Shown here piece after piece: positions 41,733-50,014 of a stretch of 64,000 nucleotides of DNA. The notes beneath the pieces are model-generated. The model was not told the origin of the DNA. It saw only the letters and a program-made list of their open reading frames with translations, and did no database searches. The position numbers and the translations under genes are program-made. Each line of letters starts with the position of its first letter. Positions within the stretch are counted from its first letter, which is position 1. The DNA comes from Pseudonocardia sp. EC080619-01 (GTDB taxonomy: Bacteria; Actinomycetota; Actinomycetes; Mycobacteriales; Pseudonocardiaceae), in contig NZ_CP012184.1 of NCBI RefSeq assembly GCF_001420995.1, positions 914,501 to 978,500 of the forward strand. Direction: 5' to 3'.

Positions 41733-43118
41733 ATGAAGCAGAAGCACGTACCGCCGGCGAGGATGGGCAGGCTCGCGACGGCCGCGGTGTTCGCGACCGC
41801 GCTCGAGTGGTTCGACTTCCTCATCTACGCCACGGCCGCCGCCCTGGTGTTCGGCCCGCTGTTCTTCCCGTCGGTGAGCCCGGTCGCCGGGACGCTGGCG
41901 TCCTTCGCGACCTTCGCCGTCGGGTTCGTCGCCCGGCCGCTGGGCGGCATCATCGCCGGCCACGTCGGCGACCGGTTCGGGCGCAAGCCCCCGCTGGTCG
42001 CGTCGATGCTCCTGATGGGGGCGGCGACGTTCGCGATCGGCGTGCTGCCCGGCTACGCGACGATCGGCATCTGGGCCCCGGTCCTGCTGGTCGTCGCCCG
42101 GCTGGTCCAGGGGCTCGGCGTCGGCGCCCAGTGGGGTGGCGCGGCGCTGCTCCTGACCGAGCACGCGCCGGTGGAGCGGCGCGGGTTCTACGGCAGCCTG
42201 GTCCAGACCGGCGCGATCGCCGGCGCGGTCGCCGGGAACCTGTTCTTCCTGGTGCTGTCCTCGACGCTCACCGACGAGCAGTTCGCGGCCTGGGGCTGGC
42301 GGATCCCGTTCCTGTCCGGGCTCGCCCTGGTAGCGATCGGCGCCTACGTGCAGATGAAGATCGAGGACACCCCGGTGTTCCGGCGGATGCAGCAGCAGTC
42401 CGCGGAGTCCCGGCGCGACGCCGGGCTGCGCAAGGCGCCCCTGGTGGAGGCCGTCCGGCGGCACGGTGTGCAGATCCTGCAGGCCGCCGGTGCGTTCTTC
42501 GTCGTGAACGCGACCTTCTACATCCTGATCAGCGGGGTGCTCAGCTACGCGACGAGCAACGTCGGGATGTCCCGGACCTCGATCCTCTGGTGCGTCATGA
42601 TCGCCGGACTCACCCAGGTCGTCAGCATGCCGTTCTTCGGCGGGCTCACCGACCGGATGGGATCGCGCCGGAAGCTCTACCTGATCGGCACCGTCCTGAT
42701 GGGACTGTTCGCCTTCCCGCTGTTCTGGCTGATCGACACCGGCTCGGTCCCGCTGGTCTTCGTCGGCCTGCTGGTCGCGTTCACGATCCACGCGACGATG
42801 TACGGCCCGCAGGCCACCCTGTACGCCGAGATGTTCCCGGCCGACGTGCGCTACTCCGGCGCCTCGCTCGGCTACCAGTTCGCCTCGGTCTTCGCCGGGG
42901 GGCTCGCGCCCTTCATCATGACCGCCCTGCTCGCCGCGTCCGGGGGATCGTGGTCGGTGTCGGCCTACATCGTGGCCTGCGCCGTGGTCACCTTCGTGTC
43001 GGTCGTGACGATCAAGGAGCGGTTCCGCAGGGACCTCTACGAGACCTCGGACTCCGAGGCGGCGGCCACCTCCCGGGCGGCGTCGGCGGACCGGCCATCG
43101 GACGGGACCACTGTGTGA
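41733..43118 (+). CDS. MFS transporter, metabolite:H+ symporter (MHS) type
   Basis: A 461-aa, 12-helix MHS-family importer. The N-terminal TALEWFDFLIYATAAALVF, the PLGGIIAGHVGDRFGRKPPL loop, and the GVGAQWGGAALLLTEHAP block of helix 5 are highly typical of shikimate, proline/betaine or alpha-ketoglutarate permease relatives. The ATG has GGAGGGGA upstream. It sits behind a TetR-type palindrome and probably imports the organic acid degraded by the divergent operon. Confidence 0.93.
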   Translation: MKQKHVPPARMGRLATAAVFATALEWFDFLIYATAAALVFGPLFFPSVSPVAGTLASFATFAVGFVARPLGGIIAGHVGDRFGRKPPLVASMLLMGAATFAIGVLPGYATIGIWAPVLLVVARLVQGLGVGAQWGGAALLLTEHAPVERRGFYGSLVQTGAIAGAVAGNLFFLVLSSTLTDEQFAAWGWRIPFLSGLALVAIGAYVQMKIEDTPVFRRMQQQSAESRRDAGLRKAPLVEAVRRHGVQILQAAGAFFVVNATFYILISGVLSYATSNVGMSRTSILWCVMIAGLTQVVSMPFFGGLTDRMGSRRKLYLIGTVLMGLFAFPLFWLIDTGSVPLVFVGLLVAFTIHATMYGPQATLYAEMFPADVRYSGASLGYQFASVFAGGLAPFIMTALLAASGGSWSVSAYIVACAVVTFVSVVTIKERFRRDLYETSDSEAAATSRAASADRPSDGTTV

Positions 43119-43192
43119 CCACGCTCACACCGCCCTAGCGGGCGGCACCCGCTCCGCGAGCCCCTCCCGCGAACACGGCGGAGGTGGCCGGG

Positions 43193-45283
43193 ATGACAGC
43201 GATCGACACCGGCGCCCCACGGTCCGCGCCGCGGTTCCACGACCTCGGCTCGCTACTGGTCGGGCACGACGGCCGGACCCGGCCGGTCGGCGGCGGCCGG
43301 CTGGAGGCGGCACTCGCCCTGCTGCTCGTCCACGCCGGCCGCCGGGTCTCCCCCGCGGCGCTGTGCGAGGCGATGTGGGGCGCCGGCGGCGTCCACCGCT
43401 CCGCCTCCACCCTGGACTCGCACGTCCACCGGCTGCGGAAGGTGCTCGAACCGGCGCGGCGGCCCGGGCAGCCGTCGGCCGCGCTGCGGCGCGACGCGGG
43501 TGGCTACCGGCTCGTCGCGAGCATCGACCAGGTCGACTCGCTGCGTTTCGAGCGGCTCGTCGCCGACGCGACGGGGCTGCTCGCGGCGGGGGCCGCGACG
43601 CGGGCCCTGCGCCGGACCGAGGAGGCGCTGGCGGGATGGCGCGGCCGGCCGTACGGCGGCGCCGCCGACGAGCCGTGGGCGGCGCCCGCCGTCGCGCGGC
43701 TGGAGGAGCTGCACGCCCAGGCCCGGGAGACCCTCATCGGGGCGCTGCTCGCGACCGGGGCCCGGGAGCGGGCGCTCGTCGAGGTCGAGACGGCGCTCGC
43801 GGAGCACCCGCTGCGCGAGCGACTGTGGGCGCACCGGATGGTCGCACTGCGCGACGGCGGCCGCCGCGCCGACGCGCTGGACACCTACGCCCGGGCCCGC
43901 GGGGTGCTCGTCGCCGAGCTCGGGCTGGAACCGGGCCCCGAGCTGCGCGCCCTGCACGCCACGCTGCTGACCGGCACGGACACACCCGGCGGGGCCGGCG
44001 TTGGACCGGCGTTGGACCGGGCCGGTGCAGGCTCGGCGGGCGACGACGCCGGCCCCGGCCGTCCGATGACCGATCGGAGCTCCGCCGTGCACCACTTCTT
44101 CAAGGACCAGGAGATGGACTTCGCGGTGCGGGGGCTGCTCGGCGGTGCGTTCCACCGCAGCACCGACATCGGCGAGGTCCTCAGCACGGTCGCCCGGATC
44201 CCGGACGGCGACGCGGGCGCCTGGACCGCGCAGTGGACGGCGACGGCGGACCGGCTGACCGAGCTGGCCCGCGACGCCGAGGCCGGCGACCACCTCCGGT
44301 CGGCGGCGGCACGCCGGCTGCGGGCGTCGAGCTACTACTCCGAGGCGGCCGACACGGCACCCGATCCCGCCTTCGCCCGCCTGTGGGAACGCCACCGCGA
44401 CGCGTGGGACGCCTTCGTCGACCACACCGCCGCGCTCGGCGACATCGTCGCCGAGCGGATCACGATCCCGTACGAGGACACCACGCTGCCCGGGTACTTC
44501 TTCTCCCGCGGCGCGGGACGGCCCGCCCGGACCCTGGTCTACAACAACGGCAGCGACGGGTCGGTCGCCGGGAGCTGGGCCCGCGCCGTGGCGCCGGCGC
44601 TGGAGCGTGGCTGGAACGTCGCGACGTTCGACGGCCCCGGTCAGAACGCCGCGCTCGTCCGGCAGCACCTGCCGTTCCGGCCGGACTGGGAGCACGTGCT
44701 CACCCCGGTCGTCGACCATCTCCTCGGGCGCCCCGACGTGGACGGCGACCGGCTCGCGGTGACGGGCATCAGCCAGGGCGGCTACTGGGTGCCGCGGGCC
44801 GTCGCGTTCGAGCACCGGTTCGCCGCGGTCGTCGCCGATCCGGGGGTCGTCGACGTCTCGGCGGCGATGCTGAGCCAGCTGCCGGGCTTCCTGCGGAAGC
44901 TCCTCGACCGTGGCGACCGCGAACGGTTCGACCGGGACATGGACCTGGCGATGCGGTTCTCCCCCGACACCCGGCGGACCTTGCACTGGCGGATGCGGCC
45001 CTACGGCGTCGACTCGCCGTTCGACTTCTTCACCGCGGCGCGCGCCTACGTGCTCGGCCCGGACGAGCTGTCCGCGATCCGCGGCCCGATCCTGATCACC
45101 GACCCGGAGGACGAGTCGTTCTGGCCCGGCCAGCCCGCCCGGCTGGCCGCGGCCCTCACCTGCCCGGTCACCGTCGTGCACTTCACCGCGGAGGAGGGCG
45201 CCGACGGGCACTGCGAGCCGGTCGGCCAGGGGCTGCGCGGCGAGCGGATCCTCGACTGGCTGGACGAGCAGGTCCCGGCCTGA
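43193..45283 (+). CDS. SARP transcriptional activator fused to an alpha/beta hydrolase
   Basis: A 696-aa fusion. Residues ~15-105 are an OmpR-type winged helix (SPAALCEAMWGAGGVHRSAS, then LDSHVHRLRKVLEP). Residues ~110-265 are the bacterial transcriptional activation domain (BTAD: FERLVADATGLLAAG, ALDTYARARGVLVAELGLEPG). A ~30-residue Gly/Ala-rich linker joins a ~395-aa hydrolase of the FrsA/pseudooxynicotine-hydrolase type, with TLVYNNGSDG, a GISQGGYWVPRA nucleophile, ITDPEDESFW (acid) and DGHCEP (base). The ATG at 43193 is 8 bases after GGAGG. A separate start at the internal ATG (44066) has no ribosome site. A regulator carrying its own enzyme domain may sense an ester or amide ligand. Confidence 0.88.
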   Translation: MTAIDTGAPRSAPRFHDLGSLLVGHDGRTRPVGGGRLEAALALLLVHAGRRVSPAALCEAMWGAGGVHRSASTLDSHVHRLRKVLEPARRPGQPSAALRRDAGGYRLVASIDQVDSLRFERLVADATGLLAAGAATRALRRTEEALAGWRGRPYGGAADEPWAAPAVARLEELHAQARETLIGALLATGARERALVEVETALAEHPLRERLWAHRMVALRDGGRRADALDTYARARGVLVAELGLEPGPELRALHATLLTGTDTPGGAGVGPALDRAGAGSAGDDAGPGRPMTDRSSAVHHFFKDQEMDFAVRGLLGGAFHRSTDIGEVLSTVARIPDGDAGAWTAQWTATADRLTELARDAEAGDHLRSAAARRLRASSYYSEAADTAPDPAFARLWERHRDAWDAFVDHTAALGDIVAERITIPYEDTTLPGYFFSRGAGRPARTLVYNNGSDGSVAGSWARAVAPALERGWNVATFDGPGQNAALVRQHLPFRPDWEHVLTPVVDHLLGRPDVDGDRLAVTGISQGGYWVPRAVAFEHRFAAVVADPGVVDVSAAMLSQLPGFLRKLLDRGDRERFDRDMDLAMRFSPDTRRTLHWRMRPYGVDSPFDFFTAARAYVLGPDELSAIRGPILITDPEDESFWPGQPARLAAALTCPVTVVHFTAEEGADGHCEPVGQGLRGERILDWLDEQVPA

Positions 45284-45285
45284 CC

Positions 45286-45297
45286 GGAGCCGGCTCC
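45286..45297. terminator. Palindrome between convergent genes
   Basis: GGAGCCGGCTCC directly follows the fusion gene's stop and precedes the 3' end of the convergent MFS gene; a further GC-rich palindrome (CCCGGGCCCGGG) follows. Terminator role is inferred from position. Confidence 0.3.
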
Positions 45298-45313
45298 CAC
45301 GCCCGGGCCCGGG

Positions 45314-46699
45314 TCACTCCCGGGAGACCCGCCGCCCCGGTGCGACGTCGACGGTGCTCGGCCCCGCGCCGACCACCCCGACCGGTGCCGGGGGCTCCGG
45401 CGCGACGTGCGGCACCGCCGGGCCGTCGAGGTTCCGGAACGCCGGTGCGAGCAGCGCCGCGACCGCCGTCCCGCCGGCGAGGACGGCGAGCACCGCCCCC
45501 GCCGCCGGGAGACCGGCGCCGGTGGCGACCGCCGCGAGCGGGGCGCTGGTCAGTGCGGGTGCGGCGAGCATGACGGTGTTCTGCGCGCCCAGCACCCGGC
45601 CGCGCAGGGCGTCCGGGGTGGCCTCGACGGTCAGCACCCCGAGCACGGCCGACGCCGGGGCGTTGGTGAGCCCGACCAGTGCCGCGCCACCGAGCACCAG
45701 CCACGGCGAGGCCATGCTGCCGACGGCGGCGAACCCGGCCAGGGTCCCGGTCATCCCGATCACGAACCAGGTCCGCCTGCGGACCCGCCCGGCGGACGCG
45801 GCGTACAGCGCGGCCCCGGCGATGCTGCCCGCGGCGATCGCGCTGAGCGTGAGCCCGGTCAGCTCGGGGAGCTGCTCGGCGGTGAAGTAGGCGGGCATCA
45901 GCGTGCTCTGCAGGGTCGCCAGGACGGCGACGAAGACCGCACCGATCAGGGTGGCGCCGAGCAGGAGGCGGTTGCTGCCCAGGAACCGCCAGGACAGCGC
46001 GAGGTCGGCGACCGCGCGGCGCACCGCACCGGTCACGGTGGACCGCTCCCCCGCGGCGAGCTCCCGCGGTGCGACGGCACCGGTCCGCGGATCGAGGACC
46101 AGCGTCGCGCCCGCGGCCAGCAGGCTGGTCGCGGCCGTCGTCAGCAGCAGCGCCGGCGACAGCCCGAGCACCCCGACGAGCAGCCCGCCCAGCCCGGGCC
46201 CGGCCAGCAGCAGGACGTTGCCGACGGTCTCCCGGGTCGCGATCAGCCGGTCCAGCCGGCCGGGCTGCGTGCCACCGAGCCGCGCGAGGACCGGCAGGAT
46301 CGTCTCCTGCGCCGTCATCCCGGGCACCCGGATCACCGCCCCGACGACCCCGAGGGCGAGGAACCAGGCCATGTCCAGGCCCCACAGCAGGTCGACGACC
46401 GGCAGGGCGGCCAGCGACAGGGCCGCGAGCAGGTCGGAGACGACCGACACCACCCGCCGGTCGATGCGGTCGACGAGCAGCCCGGACACGATCCCGGTCG
46501 CCGCCGACGCCGCCGTAGACACGGTCGCCAGGATGCCGGCGGCGAGGACGTCGCCGGTGCGGTCGAGCACCAGCAGCGGGAGCACGACGCTCGCGACGCC
46601 CTTGCCGAGCAGGGACAGCCCGTACGAGGCGAACCAGACCGAAGGGCTGAGCCGCGGGGTCACCCCCGTCGGCCGTGCGGTCCTGTGCGGCCGTCCCAT
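45314..46699 (-). CDS. MFS exporter
   Basis: A 461-aa, 12-helix MFS protein of the MFS_3/EntS-like exporter group: WFASYGLSLLGKGVASVVLP begins helix 1, the loop VSGLLVDRIDRRVVSVVSD carries the A-motif-like DR..R, and SLAALPVVDLLWG and later helices follow. The C-terminal ~40 residues are Pro-rich. The ATG is preceded by GGAGGAGGAG. Upstream lies a MerR-type promoter with a 19-bp spacer (46743-46773), so it probably belongs to the same regulon as the peptidase and glycosyltransferase genes. Confidence 0.9.
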   Translation of the reverse strand: MGRPHRTARPTGVTPRLSPSVWFASYGLSLLGKGVASVVLPLLVLDRTGDVLAAGILATVSTAASAATGIVSGLLVDRIDRRVVSVVSDLLAALSLAALPVVDLLWGLDMAWFLALGVVGAVIRVPGMTAQETILPVLARLGGTQPGRLDRLIATRETVGNVLLLAGPGLGGLLVGVLGLSPALLLTTAATSLLAAGATLVLDPRTGAVAPRELAAGERSTVTGAVRRAVADLALSWRFLGSNRLLLGATLIGAVFVAVLATLQSTLMPAYFTAEQLPELTGLTLSAIAAGSIAGAALYAASAGRVRRRTWFVIGMTGTLAGFAAVGSMASPWLVLGGAALVGLTNAPASAVLGVLTVEATPDALRGRVLGAQNTVMLAAPALTSAPLAAVATGAGLPAAGAVLAVLAGGTAVAALLAPAFRNLDGPAVPHVAPEPPAPVGVVGAGPSTVDVAPGRRVSRE

Positions 46700-46742
46700 G
46701 TCGTCGCTCCTCCTCCGGTCGTGTCGGTACTGCGGTGCCTCC

Positions 46743-46773
46743 AGGAGAGGGCGTGCCGACGCGGCACACTCCA
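46743..46773 (-). promoter_or_regulatory. MerR-type promoter of the MFS exporter gene
   Basis: On the minus strand: TGGAGT (-35), a 19-bp spacer, TCTCCT (-10). The spacer begins GTGCC-N5-GGCAC, a perfect dyad centred 8 bases into the spacer. This is the same architecture as promoters at 49125, 53018 and 58560. The leader to the start at 46699 is about 37 bases and holds the GGAGGAGGAG site. Confidence 0.7.
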
Positions 46774-46833
46774 GCCCGGAGTCGTGCGATCCCGGCCACC
46801 CCGTCCGGCGTGGACGGAGCGGCCGGCCGGTCG

Positions 46834-49092
46834 CTACGCGCCGGGTACGGGCAGCGGCAGCGGCGCGAGGCGGTACCCGGGCGGCTCCGTGCCGTGCAGG
46901 TGGCGGACGAGGTAGTCCCAGGTCCGCCGCAGGACGTGGTGCATCCGGAACAGCAACGCGTGCTCGGCGCCGGGGACGATCAGCATGTCGACGTCCTTGT
47001 CCGCGGTGATCAGCGCGTCGACCAGGCGGAGCGTCTGCGCCGGGAGCACGTTGTCGTCGAGCTCGCCGTGCACGAGCAGCAGCTTGCCCTGCAGGTTCGC
47101 GGCGAGCGGGACGTTCGAGATCGCCGTCCGGGCCTCGTCGTCGATGTCGCCGTGGTACTGCTCGGGCCACATCGGGATGTAGACGCCGTTGTCGTGGTTG
47201 CCCGCCACCGCGACGCCGACCGAGTAGAACTCCGGGTACGCGAGCAGGGCCCGCGCCGTGGCGAACCCGCCCCCGGAGTGCCCGGTGATCCCGACGCGGC
47301 CGGTGTCGAGCCAGGGGTGGCGGTGCCCGAGCTCGCGGATCGCGGCGACGTGGTCCTCCAGCGCCCCGGCCCCGCCGAGGTTGCCGTAGGAGTGGTCGTG
47401 GAAGGCCTTGTCGCGGCCCGCGGTGCCCCGCCCGTCGACGGCGACGACCGCGAACCCGAGCGCGGCCAGCGCCTCCGGTTCACCGTGGTGGGGCACGTCG
47501 AACGACGGCCCGGCCCGGTGGACCTGCGGTCCCGGGTAGATGTGGTCGACGACCGGGTAGCGGCGGGTGGGGTCGAACCCGTGCGGACGCCACAGCAGCC
47601 CGTACACCGGGGTGCGGCCGTCGGCGGCGGTGGCCCGGAACCGCTCCGGGGCGGTCCAGCCGAGCGCCTCGAGCTCCGCGGTGCCGGGTGCCTCGAGCTC
47701 GACGAGCACCTGCCCCTCCCGGTCGAGGACCCGCGAGCGCGGCGGGAGGGCGGGGCTGGAGGCGCGGTCGACGATGTGGCCGCCCTCGGGCGGGCTGACC
47801 GCGTCGTGGTCGAGGTCGTCGTCGGTCAGCCGGGTGAAGCCGGTGCCGTCGAGCCCGATCCGGCAGATCTGCCGGACGTACGGGTCGCCGTCGACGAGGC
47901 CGGTGGCCACGAACCACACCTGCCGGTGCTCCTGGTCGACCCACAGCACCCGGCGCACGACCCACGGCCCGCTCGTCACCCGGGCGGCCTGGGTGCCGTC
48001 GGCGTCGTAGAGGTAGAGGTGACCCCAGCCGTCGCGCTGGGACCACCAGAGGATCTCGCCGGAGTCCAGCACGTGGACCATCGGTGTCTCGCCCAGTTGC
48101 GGCGTCGGGTCGATCCGGGTCTCCCCCGTCTCGCCGACCAGGGTGGTGAGCGCACCGGTGTCGGGGTCGAGGCGGCGCAGTTCCAGGGTGCGGGCGTCGC
48201 GCGACTGGTGGAGCACGTGCACCACGTCGCCCTTCTCGCCGGACCACCAGCGGTGGATCGTCGCCACCGGGTGCACGATCTGCTCGGGCTCGCCCTGCTG
48301 GTGCACGACGCTGCGCGCGGCGACGTCGAGGACCGCCCAGGACATCAGCGGCTGCGCCTCGTCGCCGGGCATCGGGTAGCGCGAGCGGTGCTCCACCGGC
48401 CGGCCGCCGCCGGGCGGGGACGACTCGACGAGGACCTGCTCGGGCAGCCCACGCTGGTCGAGCCGGTGCGTGATCAGGCGGGCCGAGTCCGGCGACCAGG
48501 TCACCACCGCTCCCGCCTCGATGCCGAGCCCGCGCAGCAGCGCCCGCGAGCCCGGCGCGTCGGGCATGGCGCCGTAGTCGTGGTCCGGCTCGGCGTCGTC
48601 GGTGAGGGCGATCTCCTCGCCGCTCTCGCGCGAGCGGACGACGATGTCGCCGTCGCGGCGGAACGCGACCCACGCCTTGTCCGGCGAGACGACCTCGTGC
48701 GGCGCCGGCGGCTCGTCGCCCTCGACGCGCGTGCAGGTGCCGGCGGTGTCCGACCACTCCCACCTCGACCCGAACGCGGTGAACCGCACGGGGTCGCCGA
48801 GGACGTCGCCGCCGGTGTCGAGTTCCACCGAGGTGATCGGCAGGGTGCCGGCCTCGACCGCCGTCCCGGACGCGACCGACAGCGCGGCGGCGAGCCGCAC
48901 GTGGTCGAACGCCTCGCGCCGGATCCCCGCGGCCGGGTCGACCACGACGTGACGCCGCCCGACCTGGTACGAGAACTGCGCGCCTCCCGGCAGCCACTGG
49001 GGCTGCACCGTGCTCCCGGGGACGCGCCGAGCCCGGTACGGGGCGAGCATCTGCTCGGCACGGGCGTAGTCGGCGTCGACGAGCTGGGTCAT
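46834..49092 (-). CDS. S9 family dipeptidyl-peptidase IV-like peptidase
   Basis: A 752-aa protein with an N-terminal DPP IV-type beta-propeller (~residues 30-500; e.g. LWWSQRDGWGHLYLYDADG) and a C-terminal alpha/beta hydrolase. The catalytic residues are Ser in GITGHSGGGFATARA (near 605), Asp in HGELDDNVLPA and His in GAEHALLFRMHH. No signal peptide, so intracellular. The ATG at 49092 follows GAGAGAGGA. It is divergent from a MerR gene and has its own 19-bp-spacer promoter. Members cleave short peptides after Pro or Ala; degradation of a peptide-like toxin is possible but unproven. Confidence 0.93.
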   Translation of the reverse strand: MTQLVDADYARAEQMLAPYRARRVPGSTVQPQWLPGGAQFSYQVGRRHVVVDPAAGIRREAFDHVRLAAALSVASGTAVEAGTLPITSVELDTGGDVLGDPVRFTAFGSRWEWSDTAGTCTRVEGDEPPAPHEVVSPDKAWVAFRRDGDIVVRSRESGEEIALTDDAEPDHDYGAMPDAPGSRALLRGLGIEAGAVVTWSPDSARLITHRLDQRGLPEQVLVESSPPGGGRPVEHRSRYPMPGDEAQPLMSWAVLDVAARSVVHQQGEPEQIVHPVATIHRWWSGEKGDVVHVLHQSRDARTLELRRLDPDTGALTTLVGETGETRIDPTPQLGETPMVHVLDSGEILWWSQRDGWGHLYLYDADGTQAARVTSGPWVVRRVLWVDQEHRQVWFVATGLVDGDPYVRQICRIGLDGTGFTRLTDDDLDHDAVSPPEGGHIVDRASSPALPPRSRVLDREGQVLVELEAPGTAELEALGWTAPERFRATAADGRTPVYGLLWRPHGFDPTRRYPVVDHIYPGPQVHRAGPSFDVPHHGEPEALAALGFAVVAVDGRGTAGRDKAFHDHSYGNLGGAGALEDHVAAIRELGHRHPWLDTGRVGITGHSGGGFATARALLAYPEFYSVGVAVAGNHDNGVYIPMWPEQYHGDIDDEARTAISNVPLAANLQGKLLLVHGELDDNVLPAQTLRLVDALITADKDVDMLIVPGAEHALLFRMHHVLRRTWDYLVRHLHGTEPPGYRLAPLPLPVPGA

Positions 49093-49124
49093 CGTTCGGG
49101 TCCTCTCTCGTGGCGTCGGAACCG

Positions 49125-49155
49125 ACGAGACACCCGGCCGTGACGGCACACTCAA
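49125..49155 (-). promoter_or_regulatory. MerR-type promoter of the S9 peptidase gene
   Basis: Minus strand: TTGAGT, 19-bp spacer beginning GTGCC-N5-GGCCG, then TCTCGT. The right operator half is degenerate, but spacing and position match the three sister promoters. The predicted start leaves a ~26-base leader with a GAGAGAGGA site before the gene at 49092. Confidence 0.65.
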
Positions 49156-49207
49156 GCTCGGGAACCAGTGAGGCACGTCACTGTCGCGCCCGACCGGGCG
49201 CCCGGAC

Positions 49208-49238
49208 GTGACCATGCCGCCACGTCACGGTGTGAACT
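49208..49238 (+). promoter_or_regulatory. Autoregulatory MerR-type promoter
   Basis: GTGACC, a 19-bp spacer, TGAACT. The spacer holds ATGCC-N5-GTCAC centred like the other sites. The sequence is close to that before the second merR paralogue (55180-55210), including an identical TGAACTGG. The predicted transcript starts about 22 bases before the GTG start. Confidence 0.65.
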
Positions 49239-49267
49239 GGTACCCCACAGACGACGAGGGGACGGCC

Positions 49268-50014
49268 GTGGCCTGGAGTACCCGAGAGATCGCCGAGCTC
49301 GCCGGCACCAGCCTGCGCGCGGTACGGCACTACCACGAGGTCGGGCTCCTGGAGGAGCCCGAACGCCGGTCCAACGGCTACAAGCAGTACGGAGTCCGCC
49401 ACCTCGTCCGCGTCCTGCGGATCAAACGCCTCACTGACCTCGGCTTCTCACTGGCCCAGATCTCCGCGATGGGCGACGAGGACGACCACCCCGAGGAGGC
49501 CCTGCGCACCCTCGACGCGGAGCTCGCCGCGACGATCGAGCGGCTCCAGCGCGCCCGCGTCGAGCTCGCGACGATCCTGCAGGAGTCCACGCCGACCGAT
49601 CTCCCGCCCGAGTTCGCCGGCACCGCGAACCTCGAGATGTCCGAGACCGACCGGTCCATGACCGTCGTGATGTCCCGGGTGCTCGGCCCGGACCGGATGC
49701 GGGCCTACGCCGACATGCTCCGGAACCAGCCGCCGGACCCGGTGGACGGCGCCTTCGAGGAGCTCCCCGACGACGCCGACGAGGCGACCCGCCAGGACAT
49801 CGCCGAGCGGATGCTGCCGTTCGTCCGCGCGATCTACGAGCAGCACCCGGGCCTCGGGGAGCCGGACACGGGCGCCCCGCACCACCCGCGCTTCGTCGAG
49901 AAGACGGTCGGGCGGGCGATGAAGGACCTCTACAACGACGCCCAGATCGACGTCCTCGTGCGCGTCCACACGCTGTTCAGCGCGGAGGCGGAGCAGCCGG
50001 GGCAGCCGGGCTGA
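49268..50014 (+). CDS. MerR family transcriptional regulator (paralogue 1)
   Basis: A 248-aa MerR protein. The N-terminal winged helix is STREIAELAGTSLRAVRHYH with the wing EEPERRSNGYKQYGVRHL, followed by the dimerisation helix (~residues 75-105). The C-terminal ~140 residues are a helical domain (MTVVMSRVLGPDRMRAYADM...) that is not TipA-like by eye. The GTG start is fixed by alignment to the paralogue at 55217, whose ATG falls at the same residue (AWSTREIAEL), and by a GAGGGGAC site. No conserved Cys metal site is evident, so an organic ligand is likelier than a metal. It probably controls the promoter set described here. Confidence 0.93.
   Translation: MAWSTREIAELAGTSLRAVRHYHEVGLLEEPERRSNGYKQYGVRHLVRVLRIKRLTDLGFSLAQISAMGDEDDHPEEALRTLDAELAATIERLQRARVELATILQESTPTDLPPEFAGTANLEMSETDRSMTVVMSRVLGPDRMRAYADMLRNQPPDPVDGAFEELPDDADEATRQDIAERMLPFVRAIYEQHPGLGEPDTGAPHHPRFVEKTVGRAMKDLYNDAQIDVLVRVHTLFSAEAEQPGQPG

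Noticed and set aside
44066..45283. Separate hydrolase gene starting at the internal ATG of the SARP fusion
   Set aside because: No ribosome site precedes this ATG and the frame is continuous through the linker, so one fused protein is the simpler reading.
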